Assembly (NCBI GenBank): GCA_965205275.1
Contig: OZ242168.1
Span: 744,001 to 808,000, forward strand
Length of the DNA stretch: 64,000 nt
Source of the DNA: WTFY01 sp965205275
GTDB lineage: Bacteria; Pseudomonadota; Gammaproteobacteria; UBA4575
Reading direction: 5' to 3'
The notes below the pieces were generated by a model that searched no databases, was not told the origin of the DNA, and was given only the letters and a program-made list of their open reading frames with translations. The translations under genes and the position numbers were made by a program. Below, piece by piece: positions 46,280-56,900 of the stretch (the stretch's first letter is position 1; every line of letters starts with the position of its first letter).

Positions 46280-49200
46280 CTACACAGAATCAGGATCCGA
46301 AGAAAAAACCCACTCTCGCCATCCGCCTAAAAGCGGAAAGTAAAGGCCCAGCCGAATCGGGCTTCCTTCCATTTTACTCATGATGCTTGCATAACGCTCC
46401 AGTTGTCCACGGTAGCGTTTCTGTTCCTGGTCCAGAAACTCATCAAGCTTGCCGGTATGGGTACTTGCCTTGTAATCAATGATCCAGCGTATACCTTGTT
46501 TATCCACGAATGTCCGATCGATGACTATGTGGTCTATACAGCCGTTGCCTCGACCACTCAGCGCCAGTTCGCAACTTGCTTTCTCGTGTGCTCCGCTCAA
46601 AACCCACCGGCCCCGCTCATCTTCCAGCGTCGCCTTCAGGGCTTTACGCACCTCTGCGACCGCGACCTCAAGGTAGCCCTTGGGGACTGTCATGCGTATC
46701 AGCATCTTGCGACCGATCTGCTCGAAACGAAGCAACTCGCCTGAGTCGAAATGCTCAATACCGATTGCCCCGATATGCTGAAGCAGTCGATGCACAACCG
46801 TGCCCACACACCTTGCCGTCTCTCCTGCCCAGTCAAACTTGATCACCTCACGCCCCTGCGTATCCTCCTTCACCGCAACGTCAGGGAGTTGAACCGGCTC
46901 CGGGGGAACTGGCAATGACCATTCCAGTGCCAGCCGGGTCCGCACGGGAGTATCGGCTGCTGGCCTGGCCCCATCTTCCAATGACGACACGCTATTGTCC
47001 GGCTGCCTGGTAAAATAGCCTTCACGGAAAGACTCAAAGTCCTTCGGCATGGCCCCTGAACCCAAGCGTTCAGGAGAGGGCCTGTCAAACTGACCCCTGC
47101 GCCACTGGGCCCAACCGGCTTCCACCGCAGACCACAGTCGTGCCAACAGGGAACTCTCCAGCGGGCTCTTCAGTTCATTGCCATGCTCCTGAATACCAGC
47201 ATACCCAAAAAGATGCAGCCGTCGCTTGGCCCGGGTCGCAGCCACGTACAGCAAGCGACCCTCTTCAAAGCGTTCTTTTATTTTATTCAGGTACTGCAGG
47301 CATGTCGCGACCGAACCTTTATCTTCACCGTATGCACTGACCGGGGCAAGAAGAAGGTCACTGCCCCCTGACTCACAACCATACTCCAGCCAGTACAGCA
47401 GTTTTTCGTTATCCTGTCGCGGGAGGCGTGATAACCCGGGCAGGAGCACCGTATCGAACTCAAGTCCTTTCGCTTTATGGATCGTCATCAACTGAACGGA
47501 ACCGTCTGCCTCGGCATCCGGCAGGGCAAACAACTGTTCAACCTGTTTACCAAAATCGTGAATGTCCGGCACATCCCCTTCACTGCCAAGTTCTTCAAGC
47601 CGCTGAAAAAATACTTCTCCGTTCTCAAGGTCCATACTCGTCACACAGGCCGGGCCACCCAGTGTGACCCATACGCCCTCAACGTTGCTTCGAAGAGGGC
47701 GACGCGCCTGCTCTGACAGCGCCGTATTCAGTACCGGTAATACCCGGGCGATACGGACTTGACCCTCGTCGCTCAGTTGCTTGATACGTGGCTCCTCGCG
47801 GAGCAGATCGATAATTGTCCGATCCAAGGCGTCTCCTGCCAGGGTGTAGAGGTCTGCAAGCGTCAACCCGCAATACGGTGCACGAAGCACCGCCAGCCAC
47901 GCAATACGGTCATGGACATGACTCAATGCCCGGGTCAGTGCCATCAGATCCTGAATAACTGGACGATGTGACAGCCGCTCAATTTCCACAGCCTGAAACC
48001 GGAGTCCGGCATGCTTGAGTTGCCCCGCGATTTCCACCAGATGGGAGCGGGCCCGAACAAGAATTGCGATTGTATTGTCCGGATGCTCTGCCCGGGTCTG
48101 CTCCACAATCGACACGACCTCGCGCGCCTCTGAAATGTCATCACGTTCGAGTGACGGGTATACCGTAACGGCACCTGTGGCCAGTGGCGGGTGAAAGGAT
48201 GTCGATTCTGCATAGGATACGGCACCCGTGTTGACGTTATCCTGTTCCGCCAGTACCTTTGGGAAATGCTCGTTGATCCAGTCAACAATCCCCTGCTGTG
48301 AACGGAAATTGACGGAGAGACGGAGAGGCTTAAGCCGGATCTGGCCAATTCCGTGTTCTTTCGTAGCGAGAAACAGCCCGACTTCCGCTTCCCGGAACCG
48401 ATAAATGGACTGCATGGGGTCCCCGACCACGAACAGGGTATGACCATCCTTCGGATGCCAGCCTGCCGTCAACCGCCTGAGCAATTCGTACTGACTGAGC
48501 GAGGTGTCCTGAAACTCATCCACCAGCAAGTGCTGTATACGGTAGTCCAGTGCCAATGCAAGGTCTGTGGGGGCTTCCGGCTCGCCCAGGGCCGTGATGG
48601 CTGCCCCGACCAGGGCCGTGAAATCCACCTGTCCCCGTTTACTGAACACAAGTTCCAGATGCGCCGAAGCAATGCGTAACACTTGGACCAGGGCCTGCAG
48701 GGTCTCCCAGTCATCATCGTCATACCGGTGGTCGGGCAACTTTCGTAACAGGATCAGTTGTTCGTGTAAGGCACCCTCGTTTTCCAGCAACTGCACGAAT
48801 GTCGCCATGTCTTCCTTCATCGCTTCGAAATATGCCTTTTCAGCCTTGTCACAGCCGCTGCTCTTCGGCGGAAACCCCTGCTTTTTTGTCCAGGCCCTGC
48901 GCCAGGAACCACCCTGGGTCAACAACAACTCCGCAAGCCCTTCCCACTGCCTGCGGTCTTTCAACTGTGATCCCGGCAGGTTTTCAAGATTGCAGCAACA
49001 GCCCATGGCAGAATCTTCTCCCGGCGGCAAATGCCTGGCAGCGAAGCGGGCCATGCGGATCAGTTCCGGAACCCGCTTGCGAGGGAAGCGCCTGGCCAGT
49101 TCACCCAATGCATCCGTAACCAGACGCGCCATCGCCGCTTCAAGCTTTTTCCGCTCCAGTTTCGGGTCATTCGGATCTGCGATGTGGCGCAACCATTGAT

Positions 49201-49798
49201 CCCGATAGCCAAGCATGGTTGAAATCAGGGCCTGCAGCCGGTCCAGCCGGTTATCCAGACGTTGCACCAGGTGCGCGACAGAATCCGACCACCCGGCTCC
49301 TGATTCCAGTTCTGAAATGATATTTCTCGCTGCCTCACGATAAAGCAGCTCAGCATCTTCGGTAATAGCCGGCAGCGAGCCAAATCCGGACAGTACGGGC
49401 ATCTGGCGTGCCAGGGCCACACAGAGGGAGTCAATGGTCTGGATACGAAGACGCCCCGGATTGTCAAGCAACTGCCAGCCCTTCTCGGTATCATGATCGA
49501 GTGCCTGACGGGCGAGCTTCCAGGTGTGACGTTCGTGCCCGTCCTCGGGAATCTCCTCACTCCTGGCAGACTCCAGGGCCTGCAAGATCCGCTGGCGCAT
49601 TTCGCCGGCCGCCTTGCGGGTAAAAGTGATTGCTACAATCTCCTCCGGTGCTTCAACGCCTGCAAGAAGCACAAGAAGGCGCTGCATCAGCAATCCGGTT
49701 TTCCCGGAGCCTGCCGGTGCCTGTACGATGAATGATGAGGACGGGTCCAGCGCATGTGCGCGGGCCTTCTGATCGGCAATTCCTTTCTGTCTGCTCAT
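46280..49798 (-). CDS. UvrD-like helicase-nuclease (AddA type)
   Basis: 1,172 residues. The helicase part has Walker A (QAPAGSGKT, residues 26-34), TFTRKAAGEMRQRI, motif II (LLVDEFQDTSLSQYELLRRL), motif III (VVGDPMQSIYRFR) and motif V/VI (MTIHKAKGLEFDTVLLPG, YVAATRAKRRLHLFG). The C-terminus has a RecB/AddA nuclease site: CIDHIVIDR (Asp1089) and IIDYK (Asp1108, Lys1110). It would unwind and trim broken DNA ends together with the AddB-like partner, which overlaps its start by 4 bases. Confidence 0.9.
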   Translation of the reverse strand: MSRQKGIADQKARAHALDPSSSFIVQAPAGSGKTGLLMQRLLVLLAGVEAPEEIVAITFTRKAAGEMRQRILQALESARSEEIPEDGHERHTWKLARQALDHDTEKGWQLLDNPGRLRIQTIDSLCVALARQMPVLSGFGSLPAITEDAELLYREAARNIISELESGAGWSDSVAHLVQRLDNRLDRLQALISTMLGYRDQWLRHIADPNDPKLERKKLEAAMARLVTDALGELARRFPRKRVPELIRMARFAARHLPPGEDSAMGCCCNLENLPGSQLKDRRQWEGLAELLLTQGGSWRRAWTKKQGFPPKSSGCDKAEKAYFEAMKEDMATFVQLLENEGALHEQLILLRKLPDHRYDDDDWETLQALVQVLRIASAHLELVFSKRGQVDFTALVGAAITALGEPEAPTDLALALDYRIQHLLVDEFQDTSLSQYELLRRLTAGWHPKDGHTLFVVGDPMQSIYRFREAEVGLFLATKEHGIGQIRLKPLRLSVNFRSQQGIVDWINEHFPKVLAEQDNVNTGAVSYAESTSFHPPLATGAVTVYPSLERDDISEAREVVSIVEQTRAEHPDNTIAILVRARSHLVEIAGQLKHAGLRFQAVEIERLSHRPVIQDLMALTRALSHVHDRIAWLAVLRAPYCGLTLADLYTLAGDALDRTIIDLLREEPRIKQLSDEGQVRIARVLPVLNTALSEQARRPLRSNVEGVWVTLGGPACVTSMDLENGEVFFQRLEELGSEGDVPDIHDFGKQVEQLFALPDAEADGSVQLMTIHKAKGLEFDTVLLPGLSRLPRQDNEKLLYWLEYGCESGGSDLLLAPVSAYGEDKGSVATCLQYLNKIKERFEEGRLLYVAATRAKRRLHLFGYAGIQEHGNELKSPLESSLLARLWSAVEAGWAQWRRGQFDRPSPERLGSGAMPKDFESFREGYFTRQPDNSVSSLEDGARPAADTPVRTRLALEWSLPVPPEPVQLPDVAVKEDTQGREVIKFDWAGETARCVGTVVHRLLQHIGAIGIEHFDSGELLRFEQIGRKMLIRMTVPKGYLEVAVAEVRKALKATLEDERGRWVLSGAHEKASCELALSGRGNGCIDHIVIDRTFVDKQGIRWIIDYKASTHTGKLDEFLDQEQKRYRGQLERYASIMSKMEGSPIRLGLYFPLLGGWREWVFSSDPDSV

Positions 49799-52554
49799 GA
49801 CCGACCCGTATCACCGGACTCGCTGTCCGGTACGTTCAATTCGCTGATGCGGCACAACGGCTTGAGATCGCAGTGCGTACAGGTAGCCGGATAGCGCTTC
49901 GGATCAACCCGCGCATCCCCGTTGCGGTAAGCCTCGCCCAGCCCTTCCATGGTGGCACGCCAGTCGAGCAATACCTCCGGCCAGGAGCCTGCTTCGCGCG
50001 CCTCACGCAGCTTCTCCCAGGGCTTCACGCCTGCCACCAGTGTCTCGTTCTCAACGACGCCCCGAAATCCCATATCACCTGCCTTCACTTGCGCAAACAG
50101 CAGGCCGGCAACCTCCCCATCCACCGCCAGGCTGTAGAGCGGCAATTGTGGCTCGTCCGGGCGCTTCCCAAACCACTGACTGGCCCTGACCTGCCCGGTC
50201 TTGTAATCAATAACCATCCGGCGACCGTCAGCCAGTTCGTCAATGCGATCAATTTTTAATCGAACCCGAACTCCTCCGGCCGTTGCCTCATGCCTTCCCT
50301 CCCGCTCGACAACCCGGAACGGCGCACGCTTTTTCTCCTGCTCCAGCCATTCAAGTACTTGCCGGCACAGGCGCGCGGCCTCCATCTCCCGGAAGCCCCT
50401 GGTGAAGCTTCGGGGGTGCCTTTTGGTCATCTCATCGATCGTCTCGTCTACCGTGCTGCGCACCAAAGCCTTCAGTGCAGTGGCTTCCATGGCAATGAGT
50501 TGCTCGCTCGAGTCCAGTACACCCCATACTTTCTCAAGGATACGGTGCACCAGTAACCCGCGGGTCATGGCATTCAGTCCGATATCTGCCTGCCGCAATG
50601 CACGCGCACCCAGCCGAAGTTCTGCAAAAGCACGAAAAGGACAGGCTGCCTGGAGCTTGAAGACAGCGCTCCCGCCCTTTGCCTGTTCATCTTCCAGGGG
50701 GGGAGCCGGATCTTCCTCCAATGTGATTAATCTGGCACTCCCGTGCACTGCATCCCGCCAGACTGGAACTGGCCACAGCCGCAGGGCTTCAGGACCTGCA
50801 ACCGGAAGGTGGACAACCAGAGGGCTGGGCCGCAGTTCCTCATCTCCACTGCGTTGCGGGTAACTCACCACCACCTCGCAGGCACTTGCCAGCATCCGGC
50901 CGGTGACGGCCTGTGCAGCCTGAAGTTCCAGTGCTTCACTTGAATGCGGCAATCCGGCCTCCCGCTGTACTGGTAGCGGGATAAACGGGTTGGGTCGCGG
51001 GGACGCTGGCCAGATACCGTCATGAAGACCCATGGCCCACAGGCAATCAAACTGGAACCAGCTGGCCTGGAGCGTTCCCAGCACCTGCACCGGTACCGCC
51101 CCGGTCTGTGGCTGGAACATTCGTTCCCCGGCCATGCGCCGAAGCTGGTTCAGTGCAGTGGATGCGTGCATCGGTTTTGCCACCGGTTCCAGAGAGGCAA
51201 AACCAACCAGAAGTTCCCGCCATGCCTCTGCGCTCTGGTACTCCTCGCTTGACAGGGGACGCCCCTTTGCCCATCCGATTGCCGCCAGTAACCCTGCAAA
51301 CCGTTCCGACCACTGTCCCGGACTGTCGGTACGCGGGCAATCCCAGGCAGCCCTGGCCCAGACGTCAAGATGCGCCACCAGCACCGGGCATGACCAGGCT
51401 CTGTCAGTTCGGGATGCATGGTAGCGCAATGTCTTGAACTCCACATCCAGCTCGCCTGCTTCGCGCAATCGCCCATCCAGCAGTGCCCGGGCACTGGCTT
51501 CCTGCTCCCATCCGGCAATAAACGGTGAACACAGCAATCGGCCCGCATCTTCCAGGCTGATGACCGGTTCCAGCAATCCGAGCAGCCTCAATGCGGTGCT
51601 TACAACAGGATACCGGCTCAACGGCAGGCCAAGCGAGAGATTGTAGGGCCGTGTGACGGACTGAAACCCCGGTTGCATGGCCTGAGGCACCAGGATCTCA
51701 TCCAGCGCATGAACCACGAGGTCCCGCTTTGCTGCGAACTCCGGAACCACGACACCTACCTTCGTGGCGGGATTTTCTTCAAGCCGCTGGCGTACCCATC
51801 GGGCCATGTCTCTGGCTTCCTGACGTACATCCGTGCACGCAATCCTCATTGTCTGACTTTCCCTGCCTGCAGGTCGCATCCAGCGTACCCTGCAACCTGA
51901 CTCGACCAGCGTTTGCAACAGAGACTGCTGTTGGGGCGCCAGTTCATCGAAACCAATCAATACGAGTTCTGCCGGCACAGCCAATGCCCCGGCCTGCGCA
52001 CTGCACTGAAGTTCGTCTGCAAGACGGGCGACAGGCAGCCAGCCCTTCTCCCTGCACCGGGCCTCGAATCCTGATGCCCATTTAAAAAATGCTGCACTGT
52101 CCCGGTTGTACCGGAATATCTCTTTGGTCAATGACAACTGCCACGACTGTACCCATTGCCATGCCTCCTGCGCCTGGTGCACCGTTCCCGCTACCTGCTG
52201 CAATGGCTGCTCCGCCATGCTCTCAATAATGATGTCTTCCCATATACGCTGCTCCTGCTGGGGTGTCAGCAAGAGTTCAGGTGGTGCAGCGGCACCCGAA
52301 ACCACGGCCTCTTCCCAGACACTTTGCAGCCAGGCAGACCAGGGTAATACACGCGGGGTTGGCCAGACTTCAAGTCCCTCACCAACCGCCGCCTGTTCAA
52401 ACGCCTGACGCGTGACCGCCGCCAGACGTTTGTTTCCGGTAACAACGGTTGCCCCGCGGTTCAGGGCATCAAATACATCCTTCAAAGAAGCTGTCTGCTG
52501 TCCAACCACACCTACCCCCTGTCCCAGTATTTTTTCCGTATCATGACCGCTCAC
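49795..52554 (-). CDS. PD-(D/E)XK DNA-repair protein (AddB-like, TIGR03623 type)
   Basis: 919 residues. The N-terminal two-thirds have a degenerate helicase fold without a clear Walker A. The C-terminus carries a nuclease motif (KIDRIDELADGRRMVIDYKTG, Asp769/Asp783/Lys785) and three Cys (CTHCDLKPLC, 892/895/901) which, with a Cys near 640 (AACPFRAF), could hold an iron-sulfur cluster as in AddB. It is upstream of and overlaps the AddA-like gene (ATGA), the standard layout. The family is common in gammaproteobacteria lacking or supplementing RecBCD. Confidence 0.85.
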   Translation of the reverse strand: MSGHDTEKILGQGVGVVGQQTASLKDVFDALNRGATVVTGNKRLAAVTRQAFEQAAVGEGLEVWPTPRVLPWSAWLQSVWEEAVVSGAAAPPELLLTPQQEQRIWEDIIIESMAEQPLQQVAGTVHQAQEAWQWVQSWQLSLTKEIFRYNRDSAAFFKWASGFEARCREKGWLPVARLADELQCSAQAGALAVPAELVLIGFDELAPQQQSLLQTLVESGCRVRWMRPAGRESQTMRIACTDVRQEARDMARWVRQRLEENPATKVGVVVPEFAAKRDLVVHALDEILVPQAMQPGFQSVTRPYNLSLGLPLSRYPVVSTALRLLGLLEPVISLEDAGRLLCSPFIAGWEQEASARALLDGRLREAGELDVEFKTLRYHASRTDRAWSCPVLVAHLDVWARAAWDCPRTDSPGQWSERFAGLLAAIGWAKGRPLSSEEYQSAEAWRELLVGFASLEPVAKPMHASTALNQLRRMAGERMFQPQTGAVPVQVLGTLQASWFQFDCLWAMGLHDGIWPASPRPNPFIPLPVQREAGLPHSSEALELQAAQAVTGRMLASACEVVVSYPQRSGDEELRPSPLVVHLPVAGPEALRLWPVPVWRDAVHGSARLITLEEDPAPPLEDEQAKGGSAVFKLQAACPFRAFAELRLGARALRQADIGLNAMTRGLLVHRILEKVWGVLDSSEQLIAMEATALKALVRSTVDETIDEMTKRHPRSFTRGFREMEAARLCRQVLEWLEQEKKRAPFRVVEREGRHEATAGGVRVRLKIDRIDELADGRRMVIDYKTGQVRASQWFGKRPDEPQLPLYSLAVDGEVAGLLFAQVKAGDMGFRGVVENETLVAGVKPWEKLREAREAGSWPEVLLDWRATMEGLGEAYRNGDARVDPKRYPATCTHCDLKPLCRISELNVPDSESGDTGRS

Positions 52555-52918
52555 AGAGCCGTTGCTTCGTTTATTTCACTGGTGATTATAGCTTGACGGA
52601 TAGCGGGATGGTGCCGGCATAAACGGTTATGCATTGGAAAAGCATACGGCCACATAAGCCTGCGGCCTTTCGCCTGCCTGATATGTCAACGGAAACGGGT
52701 AAGGGCTGGTGCTGTAAACGCACTGTCCGTACATGCATGTTAGTGCGCCTTGCAATGTGCCTGGCGTTTCCCGATCATTTCTGATCACGCTGCCGAAGCG
52801 GGGAGATGTTTCCTTTCAGAGAATCGGCACCGGTCACCGTCAGGCATTGGATGCATGGACGGTTCAGAAACCGGATAGGGGATATTAAAACGGCCAGTAC
52901 TGAATCCGCACTGGATGC
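52555..52918. other. 364-base gap without a recognisable gene
   Basis: Lies between the divergent AddB-like gene start and the bfr stop. I see no ORF with a ribosome site, no tRNA-like sequence and no strong terminator. It should include the addB-side promoter. Confidence 0.5.
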
Positions 52919-53392
52919 CTACTCGTGCATTTGCTCCTGCAGATAGTTCTGAATTCCAACTTTATCAACGAGCTCAAGCTGGGTTTCCAGCCAGTCAATA
53001 TGTTCTTCCTCGGATTCAAGGATGTCCTCGAAAAGCTCACGGCTCACAAAATCATTGATGGATTCCGAATAGGAGATGGATTCCCGAAGGGTCGGTATCG
53101 CTTCCATTTCCAGTTTCAGGTCGCACTCCAGCATTTCCTTCGGATTTTCGCCTACGTAAAGTTTTCCGATGTCCTGTAAGTTTGGCAGCCCTTCGAGGAA
53201 CAGAATTCGCTCAATCAGCTTGTCGGCATGTTTCATCTCGTCAATGGATTCGGAGTGCTCATGCTCGGCAATGCGGTGCAAACCCTGGTCCCTGTACATC
53301 TTGGCATGAAGGAAATACTGGTTGATCGCCGTCAATTCGTTCTTCAGCACACGGTTCAGGCAGGCGATTATTTCTGTGTTCTCTGGCTGCAT
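52919..53392 (-). CDS. bfr: bacterioferritin
   Basis: 157 residues from the ATG at 53392, which gives the standard length; a longer frame exists. The four-helix-bundle motifs are NELTAINQYFLHAKMYRDQG, then EHEHSESIDEMKHADKLIER with the haem-ligand Met, and the diiron ligands Glu/His in SEEEHIDWLETQ. It forms a 24-mer shell that oxidises and stores iron. The bfd gene starts on the other strand 177 bases away, the usual bfr/bfd pairing. Confidence 0.95.
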   Translation of the reverse strand: MQPENTEIIACLNRVLKNELTAINQYFLHAKMYRDQGLHRIAEHEHSESIDEMKHADKLIERILFLEGLPNLQDIGKLYVGENPKEMLECDLKLEMEAIPTLRESISYSESINDFVSRELFEDILESEEEHIDWLETQLELVDKVGIQNYLQEQMHE

Positions 53393-53502
53393 TGGATTCT
53401 TGATGTTTTCAAAGTTTACGTACTTATAATTATACATGAAGCAAAAGTGGATATACAGGACTGGACTGCTGCTGTGCCGCACTGCTGCTCACCTGCAATA
53501 TC

Positions 53503-53550
53503 GGTAATGAGAATTACTATTGTTCGTGGTTGTAATTAACAATCATTCGT
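53503..53550. promoter_or_regulatory. candidate Fur boxes in the bfr/bfd intergenic region
   Basis: 53503-53521 (GGTAATGAGAATTACTATT) matches the 19-base Fur consensus at 14 positions by my count. A second, weaker site lies at 53532-53550 (11 of 19). They sit between the divergent genes, where Fur binding would control bfd and possibly bfr. Confidence 0.55.
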
Positions 53551-53568
53551 GTTTATAATTCATGCACG

Positions 53569-53787
53569 ATGTACGTCTGTTTATGTCATGCAGTGAAAGA
53601 AGCCGAGATTATCGCAGCAGTCGCGGACGGCTGTGATACGCTTGAAGCCCTTGGCAAAACCCTTAGGGTAGGAACCAGCTGCGGAATCTGCCGCTCCGAG
53701 GCACAGTCGATTATAGACTCTACTCTAGAATACAGCCTTAAAGATATGAATATACTGGAGTTTCATTCCAAAAGCGTAGCCGCTTAA
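53569..53787 (+). CDS. bfd: bacterioferritin-associated ferredoxin
   Basis: 72 residues. The cluster ligands are C4 and C6 (MYVCLCHAV) and C38 and C41 (SCGICRSE), the CxC-x31-CxxC pattern of Bfd. It holds a 2Fe-2S cluster and releases iron from bacterioferritin under iron shortage. Divergent from bfr with Fur-box candidates between, so iron-controlled expression is expected. Confidence 0.95.
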   Translation: MYVCLCHAVKEAEIIAAVADGCDTLEALGKTLRVGTSCGICRSEAQSIIDSTLEYSLKDMNILEFHSKSVAA

Positions 53788-53986
53788 GCGCTAGCCTGAC
53801 CTGACAAACCCCTTTCGCTCTCATCATTGAAGCCATAGAACCGCCCGGAAACACGGACGGATAAAACCCCGTCGCCAGGCCCCCTGACTTGTTAACGTAA
53901 TATGTGCTTGCCTTGATTGATGGGCTGGATCTGTATCATGCTACCCTCCCCCAGGATCTCAGCTGTTTTCAGATAGAATTTAAATC

Positions 53987-56900
53987 ATGCAACGACTCGA
54001 AAACGGCCAATACCTGTACGCGCCATCGGACCTGGTTACCTTCCTCGAGTGCCCTCATGCCAGCTTCCTAGATATCAAAAGCCTGACCGAAAGGCTGGAA
54101 AAGAAAAAGGCAACCGCTACCCAGCAGTTATTGCGACAAAAAGGCTTGGAACACGAAGGCCGTTACCTGCAAGGCCTGAAGGATGCAGGGAAAAATGTCA
54201 GGGAAATTCCTGCAAACAGAAGCCTGGAAGAGCGTGTCGAATTGACGGTTGAGGCCATGTATGCCGGTGCAGAGGTCATCTATCAGGCGGTTTTTCTAAA
54301 GGAACCCTGGTGCGGCTATGCAGATTTTTTACTCAAATGTGATACGCCATCATCGCTGGGTCCTTACAGCTATGAGGTACTGGATACCAAACTGGCCCAG
54401 ACGGCCAGACCCAAGCATATCGTACAGCTGTGTGCATACTCTGAACTGCTGACCGGGGCACAGGGTGTGCACCCGACAACCATGCATTTGTTTTCAGGAG
54501 CCGGAAAGCAGCACAGCTTCAGGGTTTCCGATTTCTTTTCCTACTACGCCCGCGCCAGGCAACGCTTCGAAGACTATGTCCGGAATCTTCCCGCAGACCC
54601 CTATCCTGAACCCTGCACTCATTGTAATTTTTGCGCATGGCAGGATCACTGCACGGCCTGCTGGGAGGCGGACAACCATTTAAGCCTGGTTGCCAACATC
54701 CGGCGCTTCCAGGTGGACAAGCTCCACAAGGCCGGGATCGGGACCGTCGCACAACTGGCCGTAACCGCTCCCGATCGGGAAATTCCTGACCTGAACCGCG
54801 ATGTCTTCTCTCGCCTTCGTTCACAGGCCGTGCTGCAGACAGGCAAGGCACAAACGGGCGAGAGCAGATTCGAGATCGTCCCGTGTTCTGCCGACAGGGG
54901 GTTTGCACGCATGCCTGTGCCGGATGAAGGCGATCTGTTTTTCGATATGGAAGGCGACCCTTTGTATCCGAACGGTCTGGAATATCTGTTCGGGGTGCAT
55001 TACATGCTCGACGAGAAGAAGACTTTCAGGCCGTTCTGGGCGCACAGCCACGAGGAAGAAAAAGGGGCCTTCAAACGCTTTATGGGGTTCCTGGCCGATC
55101 GTCTGGCGAAATACCCGCATGCCCATATCTACCACTACAACCATTATGAAACGACGGCTCTGAAACGCCTGGCCTGTCGTTATGCGGTATGCGAAGAACA
55201 ACTGGATACCCTGCTTCGGGCGCAAAAATTTGTTGATCTGTATCAGGTTGTGCGCGAGTGCATCCGCACATCCGAGCCCGGCTATTCAATCAAGAACCTT
55301 GAAACCTTCTATATGGACAAGCGGGAAAATACGGTGGCTACGGCAGCCGACAGCATCATTGTTTACAACCAGTGGCGTGAAACCGGCGAGGATACGTTGT
55401 TGCAGGGAATCGTTGAGTATAATGAAATGGATTGCATCTCAACCCGTCTGCTGCGTAACTGGCTCCTGGAACTGAAACCCGATGGCATACCGTGGTTCAA
55501 GGGTTTGCCTGAATACGGAGAAACAGAAGAGCCGCAGCGCAAAGACTGGGAAGTCAGCTACGAAGACTATCAAAATCGCCTTGACGTGCAGCAAGATGAA
55601 TCACCCACTATTCGTGAGCGGCTTTTACATCTTCTGGAGTTTCATAACCGTGAAGCAAAACCCCGGTGGTGGAGCAGCTTTGAACGGCAAAACAAATTCG
55701 AGAATGAACTGATAGACGATACCGAGTGTCTCGGGGGGCTGCGGCAAATCGGACGCCCGGAAACTGAAGAGCGCTCTCTCATCTATACCTTTGCATTCCC
55801 GCCACAGGAGTACAAGTTAAGAGTCGGAAACCCTGTAGTCAATGTTACCGGGATGGAAGCCGCGGGTACGATTGTCGAGCTGGATGAAGACCTCTGTACT
55901 GTCAGAATCCGGCGCAGTGCAGACAAAGGGCCGCTGCCGGCGTGCTTTTCTGCGGGCCCGTCCGGGCCGATCAACAGCCGGGGAATCCGCTCTGCCATTT
56001 ACCGTTATGCCGACCATGTCATTCAAAGACCCGGCGAAACCCATGCGGCCACCGAGCTTCTGGGCCGCCGCCTGCCACGTATTCACGGCAAGGCGGCCGG
56101 TGAACCCATCGTTACCTCACAAGACGTACAGGCCGGGATGCTGCAAGCCGTTGCAGGCCTGGACCGCAGCTACCTGTTCATTCAAGGCCCGCCCGGCTCA
56201 GGCAAGACCTATGCCAGCAGCCACGTCATTGTTGAACTGCTCAAGCGCGGCAAGAGAATCGGCATTACCTCCAACTCCCACAAGGCTATTCACAACCTGC
56301 TGAAACGCGTGGTGAACGTGGCCGCTGAGAAAAATGTGCGTTTTCAGGGTGTGAAGAAGGCTACCCGCGGCACCGATGAAACTTTCTTTGACGGGCAGTT
56401 CATCCGGAACGAAACCCGTACAGAGAACATCAACCTTGATGCCGACCTGCTTGCAGGTACGGCATGGCTGTTCTCCCATGCGTATCTGCAAGGGCAGCTT
56501 GATTACCTGTTCATTGATGAGGCCGGACAGGTTTCGACCGCCAATGTAGTCGCAATGGCAACATCGGCACGGAATATCATTCTGGTGGGTGATCAAATGC
56601 AACTTGGCCAGCCGGTCCAGGGTATACATCCAGGCGAAGCCGGGCTTTCGGTGCTGGAATTCCTGCTGGGCGAGCACTCGACTATTTCGCCCGAGCGCGG
56701 TATTTTCCTGGACCGGACGTACCGGCTAAGACCAAGTATCTGCCGCTTCATTTCCGATGCATTTTACGATGGGCACCTGATGCCCCATGAAAGCACCTCG
56801 CTGCGAAGTCTGGACCTGCATGACACGGATTTGCCCAACGAAGGAATTGTCATGATTGCCGCCGAACATGAAAGCTGCTCTCAAAAGAGTGTCGAGGAAG

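Noticed and set aside
48567..49199. 210-residue plus-strand frame opposite the AddA-like gene
   Set aside because: It lies wholly inside the intact helicase gene on the other strand and has a low-complexity Ser/Arg/Pro composition.
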